Below, piece after piece: positions 33,310-42,029 of a stretch of 64,000 nt of DNA. The stretch is from the NCBI RefSeq assembly GCF_019710575.1, contig NZ_JAHWFK010000038.1:21004-85003 (forward strand). The letters run 5' to 3'. This DNA is from Paractinoplanes polyasparticus (GTDB lineage Bacteria; Actinomycetota; Actinomycetes; Mycobacteriales; Micromonosporaceae). Below the pieces are notes generated by a model, which was not told where the DNA came from, did no database searches, and was given only the letters and a program-made list of their open reading frames with translations. The stretch's first letter is position 1. Every line of letters starts with the position of its first letter. The position numbers and the translations under genes are program-made.

Positions 33310-35145
33310 ATGGAAACGGGCGGGGTGTTCCGCGTCGACGAGGCGCCGCCGCGGGATCTGGGGATCCACAGTGCCATTCCGGGGGATGAGGGGGACGACG
33401 ACCTTCCGGTCTATGTGCCACGGGACTTCGACTTTCGGCTGCGTAACGCGCTGGGGGTGAACGGGGTCGACCGGGGGGCGTTCGTGGTCATGGTGGGTGG
33501 GTCGTCCACGGGCAAGACGCGGTCGCTGTACGAGGCTGTCTACGAACTGGTGCCGACGTGGGCCCTGGTGCAGCCGGCCGACGCGGCGGAGCTGCTCTTT
33601 CTCAAGGGGGCCCCGCCGCGCCGGAGTGTGGTGTGGCTCGATGAGTTGCAGCGCTATCTGGGGGCTGAGCCGCCGCTGTCGTCCGAGTGTGTGCGCGCGC
33701 TTATCCGGGCCGGCAATCTGGTTGTCGGCACGCTGTGGCCCGATCAGTACGCCACCTGGACGGCCGGGCACGATGACGTGCACCGGCTCGTCAAGGCGGC
33801 GACCGTCATCCCTGTGCCGGACGACCTGACCGACCAGGAGGAGCAGGAAGCCGAGGCCGTCGCCGGGCGGGACAGCCGCATCCGGCGGGCGTTGAAGACC
33901 CGTGACACCGGGCTGACGCAGGCTCTCGCGGGCGGTCCGGCGCTGGTGATGTGCTGGGAACAACCCGTGAATCCTTACGTCAAAGCCATCATCACCGCGG
34001 CGGCCGACGCGCACCGCCTGGGCGTGCAGTCGCCGCTGACCGAGTCGCTGCTGGTCGAGGCGATGGCCGGGTATCTGCAGGGGCGGCAACGGGTGCGGTC
34101 GCCCGGTGAGTGGCTGCCCGAGGCGCTGCCGCATGCGACCCGGCCGCAATTCGGTGAGGTTTCCGCGTTGACGCCGGCCGACGGTGGCCGTCCGGGACGG
34201 CTCGCCGGTTATACGGTGGCCGACTATCTCGCCCAGCATCTGCGCCGGGTGCGTCGCGTCGAGACTGTGCCGCACGAGGCCTGGCAGGCGCTGGTGACCC
34301 GGCTGAGCCGCTCGACGGATCTGTGGCATGTGGCCGAGAGTGCCCTCGCCCGGCTGCGCTGCCGGTACGCCGAAGGGGCGTTGCGGCGACTGGTCGACGA
34401 GTTCCGCGACTCCCGCGCCGCCTCGCGGTTGGCTGACCTGTTCGTCCGGCAGGGGCGGTTCGCCGACGCGGTCGCCGTGCTCGATGCGGAGTGGTCCGAC
34501 GAGCAGACCCGGAGCCAATTGGTCCGTACGCGCGAATTGCGCCGGCGGGTGGACGCGATCCGGCCCCGGGCGATCGCCGGCGACCATGCGGCCCGGGAAC
34601 GGCTGGCCGACATCCTGCTCGACGGCGGCGAGTGCGACGACCTGCGCCTGCGGGCCCAGCGCGGTGACCGTCCGGCCGCCGAGCGCCTGGTCGACCTGCT
34701 GGTAGCGCGGGGCTGCGTACGAGAGATCCGCAAGCGGGCCGAGCTGGGTGACCTTTACGCGGCCGAGGCTCTGTGCGACCTGTACGTGGCCTGGGGCGAG
34801 CGGGATCTGCTCGAAGCGCGCGCCCAGGCCGGGGACACGGCCGCGCAGCTTCGCCTGTCCAAGGTGCATCCGCGTCAGGGGAGCGCCGAGACGGAACTGG
34901 CCGAACTGCGGGCGGCGGCGGACGACGGCCACCCGGAAGCCGGGCCGCAACTGTGCGCGCTGCTGTTCGAGCTGCGCGACGAGGCGCGACTCAAAGCGGA
35001 GCTGAACGCCGGGACCGCGGGGGCCGCCGATCGGCTCGTCGCCCTCTACATGGCCGGCGAGAGCACGACCCCCGAGCGGCTGGTCCAGCTTCGGGGCTTC
35101 GGCCTGCACGCCGACGGCCGGAACGTCCAAGCCATCCATCCGTGA
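33310..35145 (+). CDS. P-loop NTPase with C-terminal helical solenoid (STAND-like)
   Basis: A 611-aa protein. After an N-terminal LPVYVPRDFDFRLRNAL stretch, residues 63-70 form Walker A (GGSSTGKT) and 107-113 Walker B (VVWLDEL). A winged-helix-like part follows, and from about 350 to the end there are Sel1/TPR-like alpha-helical units (AAERLVDLLVARGCV, AAEALCDLYVAWGERDLLEA). NTPase plus solenoid is the STAND layout of signal-sensing switches used in immunity and regulation, although no effector domain is evident. It is the first gene of a three-gene operon and lies 10 nt before the next gene. Confidence 0.8.
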   Translation: METGGVFRVDEAPPRDLGIHSAIPGDEGDDDLPVYVPRDFDFRLRNALGVNGVDRGAFVVMVGGSSTGKTRSLYEAVYELVPTWALVQPADAAELLFLKGAPPRRSVVWLDELQRYLGAEPPLSSECVRALIRAGNLVVGTLWPDQYATWTAGHDDVHRLVKAATVIPVPDDLTDQEEQEAEAVAGRDSRIRRALKTRDTGLTQALAGGPALVMCWEQPVNPYVKAIITAAADAHRLGVQSPLTESLLVEAMAGYLQGRQRVRSPGEWLPEALPHATRPQFGEVSALTPADGGRPGRLAGYTVADYLAQHLRRVRRVETVPHEAWQALVTRLSRSTDLWHVAESALARLRCRYAEGALRRLVDEFRDSRAASRLADLFVRQGRFADAVAVLDAEWSDEQTRSQLVRTRELRRRVDAIRPRAIAGDHAARERLADILLDGGECDDLRLRAQRGDRPAAERLVDLLVARGCVREIRKRAELGDLYAAEALCDLYVAWGERDLLEARAQAGDTAAQLRLSKVHPRQGSAETELAELRAAADDGHPEAGPQLCALLFELRDEARLKAELNAGTAGAADRLVALYMAGESTTPERLVQLRGFGLHADGRNVQAIHP

Positions 35146-35155
35146 AGGGATTCTC

Positions 35156-35749
35156 ATGCCCGACCTGAGCTCGGCCGACCACGCCTTCCTGATCCTGCTC
35201 AAGAACGAGGGCCGGCAGGTCTCCAACACCGAACTGAACAGGCAGTACGGTGTGACGCTGATCGGCGCGGCCTGCATGCGCCTGAACGGCACCGGCTACG
35301 TCGATTCGGACACCACCCGCCGGCCCTACCGGCATCACCTGACCGAGGACGGCCGGAAACTGCTCGACCAGCAGCTGTCGATCGACAGCGACGTCGTCGA
35401 GCCGAAGGCCAAGCGGTCGCCCGCGGAGAAGGCGCTGTGGGCCGCCCTCGTGAGCACCTTCAACCGGCAGTCGGTCTCGACTTCCGTGTCGGTCGAGGAC
35501 CGCGTCCGTCGCGCGTACACGGACCTGAGCGCGAAGCCCGGGCAGTGGATCGGCCTGGCGCAGTTGCGGCCGCTGCTCGCCGGCGTCTCGCGCGCCGAGC
35601 AGGACCGCGCGCTGGTGCGCCTGCTCGAATCGGACGACGTGCGCCTCGAGCCCGAACCGCACCGGCACCGCCTCGGCGACGAGGACCGTGCCGCCGCCGT
35701 TCGTATCGGCGGGGAAGAACGGCACAAGCTGGCGATCGGCGTGCGATGA
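35156..35749 (+). CDS. Small helix-rich protein of the ATPase operon, winged-helix-like
   Basis: A 197-aa protein I cannot place in a named family. Residues 1-75 look like a winged helix (ADHAFLILLKNEGRQVSNTE, LNRQYGV, then YRHHLTEDGRKLLDQQL), which suggests DNA or protein binding. The C-terminal half repeats a similar layout (YTDLSAKPGQWIGLAQLRPL, RALVRLLESDDVRLEPEPH). AAGGGA lies 5 nt before the ATG. Its TGA overlaps the ATG of the double ATPase (ATGA), so the two proteins are made together and probably form a complex. Confidence 0.7.
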   Translation: MPDLSSADHAFLILLKNEGRQVSNTELNRQYGVTLIGAACMRLNGTGYVDSDTTRRPYRHHLTEDGRKLLDQQLSIDSDVVEPKAKRSPAEKALWAALVSTFNRQSVSTSVSVEDRVRRAYTDLSAKPGQWIGLAQLRPLLAGVSRAEQDRALVRLLESDDVRLEPEPHRHRLGDEDRAAAVRIGGEERHKLAIGVR

Positions 35750-38700
35750 CCGAGGAGGAACGGGCTGCCCTGGCCGCGCTGCGCTTCAGCTGGGCGCAGG
35801 CCGCGGACGACGTGTGGCGGCCCTCGCCGTTCCACGTCGACGGGCTGCATCCGGCGGTCGTCCGGGACGTGCTCGACAGCCTGGCCGAGGCCGGGTTCAG
35901 CCCCGACACCAACCCGATCGGCCTGGTGCTGGAGGGCCGGCACGGCTCGGGCAAGACACACCTGCTGGGCTGGGTGCGCGAACAGGTGCAGCAGCAGGGC
36001 GGCTACTTCTTCCTGATCGGGCTGCTCGACGGGCGGGCGTTCTGGGACGGCATGCTGGTGTTCCTGCTCAGCGGGCTGACCCGGCCGGTCCCGGGCAGCG
36101 AGAGCCAGTTGCGGCTGTTGCTGCGCCGGCTCTCGTCGAAGATCGGCGCGCCCCGGCTGGCCCGCCGCGCGGTGATGGGCGAGACCGAGCTGACGCGGGA
36201 GGCGCTCGACCAGTTCGCCGAGGGGCTGAGCGCGTACGACAGCTTTGTGGCCCACGAATGCCGGGACACGTTGCGGGCACTGGCCTTGCGGGCCTCAGAC
36301 GACGAGGACCAGCAGGACGTGGCGGACAGCTACTTCGACGGTGAGCCGATCACCGAGTCGCTCCGGGCGTGGGGAATCCGCCGCCGGCACCAGCCCCAGG
36401 ACGTCGTACGGGAGATCTCGTGGCTGCTGGCCCTGACCGGCCCGTCGGTGATCGCCTTCGACCAGATCGACACGGCCATCGCCCAGCTGGCCGTGCGGGA
36501 AGACCTGGCGCAGCAGGCGAGCGAGGCACAGAAGGCCGAACCGCTCATCAACATCGCCGGCGGTCTCACCGACCTGCGCGAGGTGACCCGGCGGACCGTG
36601 ACGGTCGTCGCCACCCTCACCTCGACGTGGGAACAGATCGAGAGCCGGGCCACGGCCTCGTTCGCCGACCGGTTCCGGCGGTGCCCGTCCCTGCAGGGCA
36701 TCCGCACGGTCGAGATCGCGCGGCAGATCATCGAGAAGCGGTTCGCCTCCCGGTACGCCGACACCGGGTTCAAGCCGCCCTACCCCACCTGGCCGGTGCG
36801 GCCCGAGGCGCTCATCGAGGCCATCAACTACACGCCGCGGCGGCTGCTCGTGGTCATCGACCGCCACGTCCGGGCCTGCCTCATCGCCGATGAGGTGCGT
36901 GAGCTGGTACGGCTGGACGAGGCTCCGGCGGAGAGCCGCGAAGTCGCGCCCTCGGTCACTGCGCCGGCGGCCCCGGACGAGGCCCTGGCGCGGATCGAGG
37001 CTCGCTACGAGCAGCTCAAGCGGGACGCCGATGTGACGTCGCCGCTCGAGCACGACACCGAGGACTCGCTGTTCCCGGCGCTGTTGTCGGCCGGCTTGCA
37101 CGCGTGGATCGTCGAGCGGGGCGACCGCGGGGCTGCGTTCAGTGTGGATCCGCCGCCCAGTGCCAAGCCTGATCTGCACGCGCGGCTGCGGCGGGATCTC
37201 GATGAGCGTACGGAGGAGGAGCGTGAGAACTCGCTCGACCAGACGCGCACCGAGGATCAGATGCACTGGTCGTTCCGGGCCATCAGCGACACCCACCACG
37301 GGAATGCGGTGCTGAATCGGATCCGGCGCGCTCGGACCGCGGCGGGGCTGAATCCGGAGGTGGCCAAGCGGAAGCTGTTCCTGATTCGGAACGGGGAGTA
37401 CTCGTCGTCGGCGCGCACCCAGGAGATCCTGGCTGACGTGCGGCGGGACGGCGGGGTGACGCTGTCGATCGACGACGAGGACCTGCGTGTGCTGGCGGCG
37501 CTGCGGGACCTGCGGGAGGAGAATCCGGCTGAGCTGCATGCCTGGCTCGTCAAATACCGGCCGACCGGGCAGCTGACGCTGTTCAAGGAGGCGTTGGCGG
37601 AAGCCGTCGCCGATGAGCAGATCACTCCGAGGCGGGAAGAGCGGGCCGGGTTCACCGCCGGGATGTCGGACGACCAGAATTCCGTACCTCTGAGTCTTGA
37701 GGCCCTTCGCAAGCATGCGGCGATCTTCGCCGCGTCCGGCTCGGGCAAGACCGTGCTGATCCGGCGTCTGATCGAGGAATGCGCGCTGCTCGGTGTGTCG
37801 TCCATCGTGCTCGACCCGAACAACGACCTGGCCCGCCTGGGCGACGAGTGGCCCACTCCCCCGGACAGGTGGTCGGTGCAGGACCTCGAACGCGCCCATG
37901 ACTACCACGCCGGCACCGAGGTCGTGGTCTGGACGCCGCGCCGGGAGGCGGGCCGCCCGCTGAGTTTCCAGCCGCTGCCGGACTTCGCGGCGGTGCTCGA
38001 CGAACCGGACGAGTTCTCCGAGGCCGTGGAGTCCGCGGTGGCCGCGCTCGCGCCCCGGGCCAATCTGGTCGGGCGGACCACCCGGGCCCAGCTCGGCATC
38101 GCCGTCCTGCGCAAGGCGGTGGAGCACTACGGGCGTCGCGGCGGCGGTTCCATGGACGGGCTGGTGGACATCCTGGCCGACCTGCCCGACGGCGTCAGCC
38201 AGCTGCGCCAGGCCGACAAGATCGCCGCTGACGTCGCCCAGGCTCTCCGGGCGGCCATGGACAACGACCCCATGTTCGGCGGCGGCGGCACCCCGGTCGA
38301 CCCCGGCGTCCTGCTGACCCCGTCGCCCGGTAAGCGCGCCCGCGTCTCGGTGATCAGCCTGATCGGCCTGCGCGCGAACGAGGCCCGGCAGAGCTTCGTC
38401 AACCAGCTGCAGATGAGCCTGTTCGCCTGGGTCAAGAAGAACCCGGCCCGCGACCGCCCGCTGCTCGGCCTGCTGGTGATGGACGAGGCGCAGGACTTCG
38501 CCCCCTCGGGCGCGATGACCGCCTGCACGCAGAGCACCCTGGCCCTCGCCTCCCAGGCCCGCAAGTACGGCCTCGGCCTGCTGTTCGCCACCCAGGCCCC
38601 CAAGGGTCTGCACAACCGCATCCCCGGCAACGCCGCCACCCACTTCTTCGGCCGCATCACCGCGCCGGTGCAGATCGAGGCTGCCCGCGAGATGGCCAAG

Positions 38701-38865
38701 GCCAAGGGCGGCGACGTGCCGGACGTGGGCGCCCTGACCTCCGGCGAGTTCTACATCGCGCTCGAGGGATCCTCGCCCGAGAAGATCCGTACGCCGATGT
38801 GTCTTTCGTTTCATCCGGCCAGTCCGCTCACCGACGAGGAGGTCCTGGTCAGGGCCCTCCGTTAG
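35746..38865 (+). CDS. Double P-loop ATPase: N-terminal AAA plus C-terminal HerA-like motor
   Basis: A 1039-aa protein with two separate nucleotide sites. The N-terminal AAA-like module has GRHGSGKTH at 64-72, VIAFDQIDTAI at 235-245 and a sensor-like NYTPRRLLVVID at 361. A charged linker (390-640) follows. The C-terminal module has ASGSGKTVLIRRL at 663, the HerA-type IVLDPNNDLARLGD at 687, Walker B LLVMDEAQDFAP near 905 and LLFATQAPKGLHNRI. HerA-like motors move along DNA or unfold substrates as hexamers and occur in several phage-defence systems. The N-terminal part resembles loader or BrxC/PglY-type ATPases in layout only. No nuclease domain is evident. Confidence 0.85.
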   Translation: MTEEERAALAALRFSWAQAADDVWRPSPFHVDGLHPAVVRDVLDSLAEAGFSPDTNPIGLVLEGRHGSGKTHLLGWVREQVQQQGGYFFLIGLLDGRAFWDGMLVFLLSGLTRPVPGSESQLRLLLRRLSSKIGAPRLARRAVMGETELTREALDQFAEGLSAYDSFVAHECRDTLRALALRASDDEDQQDVADSYFDGEPITESLRAWGIRRRHQPQDVVREISWLLALTGPSVIAFDQIDTAIAQLAVREDLAQQASEAQKAEPLINIAGGLTDLREVTRRTVTVVATLTSTWEQIESRATASFADRFRRCPSLQGIRTVEIARQIIEKRFASRYADTGFKPPYPTWPVRPEALIEAINYTPRRLLVVIDRHVRACLIADEVRELVRLDEAPAESREVAPSVTAPAAPDEALARIEARYEQLKRDADVTSPLEHDTEDSLFPALLSAGLHAWIVERGDRGAAFSVDPPPSAKPDLHARLRRDLDERTEEERENSLDQTRTEDQMHWSFRAISDTHHGNAVLNRIRRARTAAGLNPEVAKRKLFLIRNGEYSSSARTQEILADVRRDGGVTLSIDDEDLRVLAALRDLREENPAELHAWLVKYRPTGQLTLFKEALAEAVADEQITPRREERAGFTAGMSDDQNSVPLSLEALRKHAAIFAASGSGKTVLIRRLIEECALLGVSSIVLDPNNDLARLGDEWPTPPDRWSVQDLERAHDYHAGTEVVVWTPRREAGRPLSFQPLPDFAAVLDEPDEFSEAVESAVAALAPRANLVGRTTRAQLGIAVLRKAVEHYGRRGGGSMDGLVDILADLPDGVSQLRQADKIAADVAQALRAAMDNDPMFGGGGTPVDPGVLLTPSPGKRARVSVISLIGLRANEARQSFVNQLQMSLFAWVKKNPARDRPLLGLLVMDEAQDFAPSGAMTACTQSTLALASQARKYGLGLLFATQAPKGLHNRIPGNAATHFFGRITAPVQIEAAREMAKAKGGDVPDVGALTSGEFYIALEGSSPEKIRTPMCLSFHPASPLTDEEVLVRALR

Positions 38866-38868
38866 CAT
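38863..38868 (+). promoter_or_regulatory. -10 box for a leaderless patatin transcript
   Basis: TAGCAT begins on the TAG stop of the ATPase gene and ends 6 nt before the ATG of the patatin gene. The same TAGCAT-N6-start arrangement precedes the tetR gene at 19633. The patatin gene therefore probably has its own promoter. Confidence 0.45.
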
Positions 38869-38874
38869 CGGAGC

Positions 38875-39738
38875 ATGTCACGACGGGTGGCGCTGGCCCT
38901 GGGCTCCGGTGGCGCGCGGGGTTTCGCGCACATCGGCGCCATCGAGGTGCTCGAGGAACGCGGGTTCGAGGTCAGCGCCGTGGCCGGTTCGTCGATGGGC
39001 GCCCTGGTCGGCGGCGTGATGGCCGCCGGCCGCCTGAAAGATTTCCGCGACTGGGCGGTCTCACTCAAGCAGCGCGACGTGCTGCGCCTGCTCGACCCCA
39101 AGTGGGCCGCCGCCGGCGCGATCGGCGCCGACCGCCTGGTGACCCATCTGAACGAGTTCCTCACCGACATCGAGATCGAGAAACTCCCGATCCCCTACAC
39201 GGCGGTGGCCACCGACATCGAGGCGCGCCGCGAGGTGTGGTTCCAGAAAGGCCTGTTGCGTACGGCGGTCAGGGCGTCGATCGCGATCCCCGGCGTCATC
39301 ACGCCGGTGGTGATCGACGGCCGCCTGCTGGCCGACGGCGGCCTGCTCAACCCGGTCCCCATCGAGCCCACGGCCGCCTCCGGCGCCGACCTGACCATCG
39401 CCGTGTCGCTGCAGGCGCCCCGGACGCCACAGGAGCCCACCAGCCCCGTACGCGCAGCGGCGGCGCCGCAGTGGGTCGAGGGCCTCCGCCAGCGCTTCCA
39501 CACCCGCAAACCCGCGGCGGGCGTCTTCGACGACCTGCGCATCGGCCAGGTGCTGGGCCTCTCCCTGGACGCGATGCAGGATCTGATCGCCCGCTACCGG
39601 ATGGCCGGCCTGCCACCCGACATCCACATCGCCGTGCCGGTCAGCGCCAGCAGCGTCATGGACTTCAGCCGGGCCGCCGAGCTGGTAGCCCTCGGCCGCG
39701 ACCTGACCACCAAGGCCCTGGACGACGCGGGGTATTGA
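38875..39738 (+). CDS. Patatin-like phospholipase, RssA type
   Basis: A 287-aa patatin-family serine hydrolase. The oxyanion loop is LALGSGGARGFAHIGAIEVL, the nucleophile elbow is VAGSSMGALVGGVMA, and the catalytic Asp is in RLLADGGLLNPVPIE. It is single-domain and soluble, like bacterial RssA/YchK proteins, and probably acts on lipids. It starts 9 nt after the ATPase stop on the same strand but has its own -10 box, so membership of that operon is uncertain. Patatin effectors act in some CBASS-type defence systems, but no cyclase gene is present here. Confidence 0.88.
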   Translation: MSRRVALALGSGGARGFAHIGAIEVLEERGFEVSAVAGSSMGALVGGVMAAGRLKDFRDWAVSLKQRDVLRLLDPKWAAAGAIGADRLVTHLNEFLTDIEIEKLPIPYTAVATDIEARREVWFQKGLLRTAVRASIAIPGVITPVVIDGRLLADGGLLNPVPIEPTAASGADLTIAVSLQAPRTPQEPTSPVRAAAAPQWVEGLRQRFHTRKPAAGVFDDLRIGQVLGLSLDAMQDLIARYRMAGLPPDIHIAVPVSASSVMDFSRAAELVALGRDLTTKALDDAGY

Positions 39739-39834
39739 GCGGCTCCGGTTGCGAACACCGAATCGGCTCCATCTGCTCATCGCGGGGTGCAATGCCGTAC
39801 CACTGTCAACCGAGCCCCATACCTGCGATTCGCT

Positions 39835-40150
39835 TCAATAAGATGGCGTGCTCGGCGAGTGGACCTCCCTCGTCACCGCCTTCGAGAGTTGCTTCTCCGC
39901 TCTCGCCTGTGCCGTGGAGCCGTCATCCTCGAGCACTTCCTCCAGTTCTTTCCTTCGTCTGCGTAGCGCGGATGCCTCGGCTGTGGCACCCCAGCAAGGA
40001 TGCCACTCGCATGTTCACCAGGCTGCGGGCATTCGCGTCAGTGACAGCAGTCGCCACGCTCGTGACGTCGATCGGCTGAACGGTCTCCCACTTCGCGCGT
40101 GGAGGACTCATCTTCGCCCACTTCAAGTAGTACTCGTACGTTAGCTGTGA
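39835..40150 (-). pseudogene. Frameshifted remnant of an unrecognised gene
   Basis: Two overlapping minus-strand frames look like parts of one protein. The upstream part reads YEYYLKWAKMSPPRAKWETV and continues to DANARSLVNM. The downstream part, in another frame, reads EWHPCWGATAEASALRRRRK and continues with ELEEVLEDDGSTAQARAEKQ to a stop at 39835. A single frameshift near 40012 would join them into a ~100-aa protein with a charged helical tail. GC is visibly lower than in neighbouring genes. No start codon with a ribosome binding site is clear. I know no family for it. The rest of the gap between the patatin and kinase genes is empty. Confidence 0.35.
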
Positions 40151-40220
40151 CGTCCTCCCCGAGGTTCACTGCACGAGGTAGCGGAGCTTGGACCTCAACC
40201 CGACGAGGCGCTGACCGCCG

Positions 40221-40982
40221 TCAGCGGATCTCGGCCCCGTGGTCCTCGTCGGCGAGAACCACGGGCACAAGGGTTTCACCGGCGCGCAGCGCCGCGCTCA
40301 ACCGTCGGTTACCGCGTACGGCGACGAAGGACGGCGCCTGGTAGCGCACGACGATCTCGCCGTCCTCGTCCGTCGCCGCCGTCGAGTGGACGCGGCCGGG
40401 ATCGAGGTGGCACACCGGCGCTGACGGGGTGCCGGTGGGAGTCTCGAGCGCCTCGACGATCCGCATCACAACCTGCTCCGGCGCTGCGCTCGTGGTGTCG
40501 CAGACCACGTCGTAGTTGCTGAGGCGGGTCTTGTCGACGCCGTAGCGGGACAGGAATCGCTGGCGTTCGCTTTCACTGCGGCCGGCAAGGTGGTCACGAG
40601 CCTCCTCGACGCTGCGATAGTTCTCGACCGGATCCCCGGTCCGGCCGAGCACCCGCCGGGCCGCCACGACCGGGTCCGTGATGAGGTGTACTTTCAGCGC
40701 GCCGGTAAAGAAGTGCCAGGCCAGCCGACTGTCGACCACCAGGCGCTCGCCGGAGGCCGCGACGTCGTGTTGCAGCTGGTCGATATGGTTGTCGATCTTG
40801 TCGTCCAGTTCCGAATGCAGGTTGAACTGCAGCGCGGTCATGCCGTGCTCCGCGGCCATTCGGCGGTAGATGTCACCGATACTGATCCGGCGCACCCCCA
40901 GCCGATCCGCCAGCATCACCGACACGGTCGTCTTGCCACTGCCGAGATCGCCGTTGAGCACGACAGTCCTGGGATGTGTCAC
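40221..40982 (-). CDS. P-loop nucleoside/cytidylate-kinase-like protein
   Basis: A 253-aa protein. Walker A is VVLNGDLGSGKTTVSVMLAD near residue 8, and ISIGDIYRRMAAEHGM and LVVDSRLAWHFFTGALKVHL match the nucleoside-monophosphate-binding and CORE parts of cytidylate-kinase-like enzymes. RVLGRTGDPVENYRSVEEAR resembles a lid. A C-terminal ~70-aa extension (YQAPSFVAVRGNRRLSAAL) is not part of the kinase and looks like a small ParB/Srx-type fragment. I chose GTG 40982 because MTHPRT leads directly into the P-loop, with GGTGGGG upstream. It lies in a lower-GC patch beside gene remnants, which suggests transfer. Confidence 0.65.
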   Translation of the reverse strand: MTHPRTVVLNGDLGSGKTTVSVMLADRLGVRRISIGDIYRRMAAEHGMTALQFNLHSELDDKIDNHIDQLQHDVAASGERLVVDSRLAWHFFTGALKVHLITDPVVAARRVLGRTGDPVENYRSVEEARDHLAGRSESERQRFLSRYGVDKTRLSNYDVVCDTTSAAPEQVVMRIVEALETPTGTPSAPVCHLDPGRVHSTAATDEDGEIVVRYQAPSFVAVRGNRRLSAALRAGETLVPVVLADEDHGAEIR

Positions 40983-41092
40983 CGCCCCACCATCCCTACT
41001 CTGCGGGGCTGACACAACTGGACGTGAGTCGCGTTCGGTGCGGCTGACTCGACGAAGAGCTGACAGGTGCGGCATCCAGGACGGATCATGAG

Positions 41093-41293
41093 GTGGTGGC
41101 GGGACCTACCGTGGCGGGGCTCGAGGAGACTGTTGCTGCCTTGCGGGGCACTCGGCTGGCGGGGTTTTCGGTAGTCCCCGCTTACCGTGGCGCATTGCGG
41201 GTGGAAGCAGTACCGCCCGTAGACATGCTGGCAGCCTGGGAGGCGGCTTGCGTCCTTGTTCCGGTGACCGGTCGGTGTCTGTCCGGGCGATAG
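41093..41293 (+). pseudogene. Truncated ORF, possible DUF4253-type remnant
   Basis: A 66-codon frame starting GTG GTG GCG encodes LEETVAALRGTRLAGFSVVP, then LRVEAVPPVDMLAAWEAACV and LVPVTGRCLSGR before the stop. An AW...LVP.TGR stretch like this appears early in DUF4253 proteins, whose catalytic or binding part would follow but is absent. I read it as the 5' remnant of a longer gene. The match is short and from memory, so confidence is low. It sits between the lower-GC kinase gene and a TetR gene. Confidence 0.3.
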
Positions 41294-41352
41294 TGCCGAC
41301 AGTTAAGCCGGCGTCTGCGCCGCGTGTAGTCCATCTGCCTGGGGCTGACCCT

Positions 41353-41964
41353 TTACCGCTTTTTGAGTTGTCTGCGGTTGGCTGTCAGGATCTCGTCGGA
41401 CAGTGCGGGGTCGGCTTCGGCGACGGCGCGGGAGACGATCAGCGCGCCGACCATCTGGGAGAACAGCGCCACCGCCTGTTCGCGGGCTTCTGCCGCGGTT
41501 GGTTCGGCGCCGGCTTGGTGTGCGCGTTCGAGGATCATTTCGGTGATTCCGCTGATGTATTCCTCGAGCCCGCGCCGGTACTCGGTCTGAGGCGCGGCGC
41601 CGTGGCGTCCGGCGTCGACTGCCAGGGCGGCCGAGGGGCACCCGGTTTCGGGGTGATCGCGGTGGGCGGCTGTCACGAATCCGTCGACCATGTCGTCCAG
41701 GGCTGCTCGGGCGGAGCGGGGATGCGCCTTGCGGATGGCGGCGAGGACGGCGAGTGAGTCGGTGAAGCCCTGCCGGTAGACCTCGAGGGCAAGGTCTTCC
41801 TTCGAGGAGAAGTGGTTGTAGAACCCTCCGTTCGTCATGCCGGCCGCCTTCATCAGCTCCTGGATGCCGATGCCATCGACGCCGTGGAGTTTGAAGCCTT
41901 CGCTGGCTGCTCTCACGATCTTTTCGCGGTTGAGCTTCTTCTGCCCTTGGGTGATGCGTGGCAC
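41353..41964 (-). CDS. TetR-family regulator divergent from SDR
   Basis: A 203-aa TetR-type repressor. The DNA-binding domain is KIVRAASEGFKLHGVDGIGI followed by ELMKAAGMTNGGFYNHFSSK, and the C-terminal domain has the TetR_C_16-like FVTAAHRDHPETGCPSAALA pattern with a conserved Cys, as in regulators that sense electrophiles. GTG 41964 is chosen because GAGGAGG lies 8 nt upstream; a longer open frame has no coding support. It is divergent from an SDR gene, and three TGATGT-N6-ACATCA operators occupy the region between them. Confidence 0.88.
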   Translation of the reverse strand: MPRITQGQKKLNREKIVRAASEGFKLHGVDGIGIQELMKAAGMTNGGFYNHFSSKEDLALEVYRQGFTDSLAVLAAIRKAHPRSARAALDDMVDGFVTAAHRDHPETGCPSAALAVDAGRHGAAPQTEYRRGLEEYISGITEMILERAHQAGAEPTAAEAREQAVALFSQMVGALIVSRAVAEADPALSDEILTANRRQLKKR

Positions 41965-42029
41965 CTCGGCCACCTCCTCGACACGACGGCACCCGTTGCG
42001 GGTGGGTCGAGGTAGGCCTCTCCCCGTTG

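Noticed and set aside
33148..35292. A 714-codon minus-strand open frame
   Set aside because: It is antisense to the solenoid NTPase gene, which has clear Walker motifs and third-position GC bias in the plus frame.
36295..38868. An 857-codon minus-strand open frame
   Set aside because: It lies opposite the double ATPase, whose two P-loops and Walker B motifs show the plus strand is coding.
38875..39738. The patatin gene as a CBASS effector
   Set aside because: There is no CD-NTase or HORMA/TRIP13 gene nearby, the protein has the short RssA-type form and it appears to have its own promoter.
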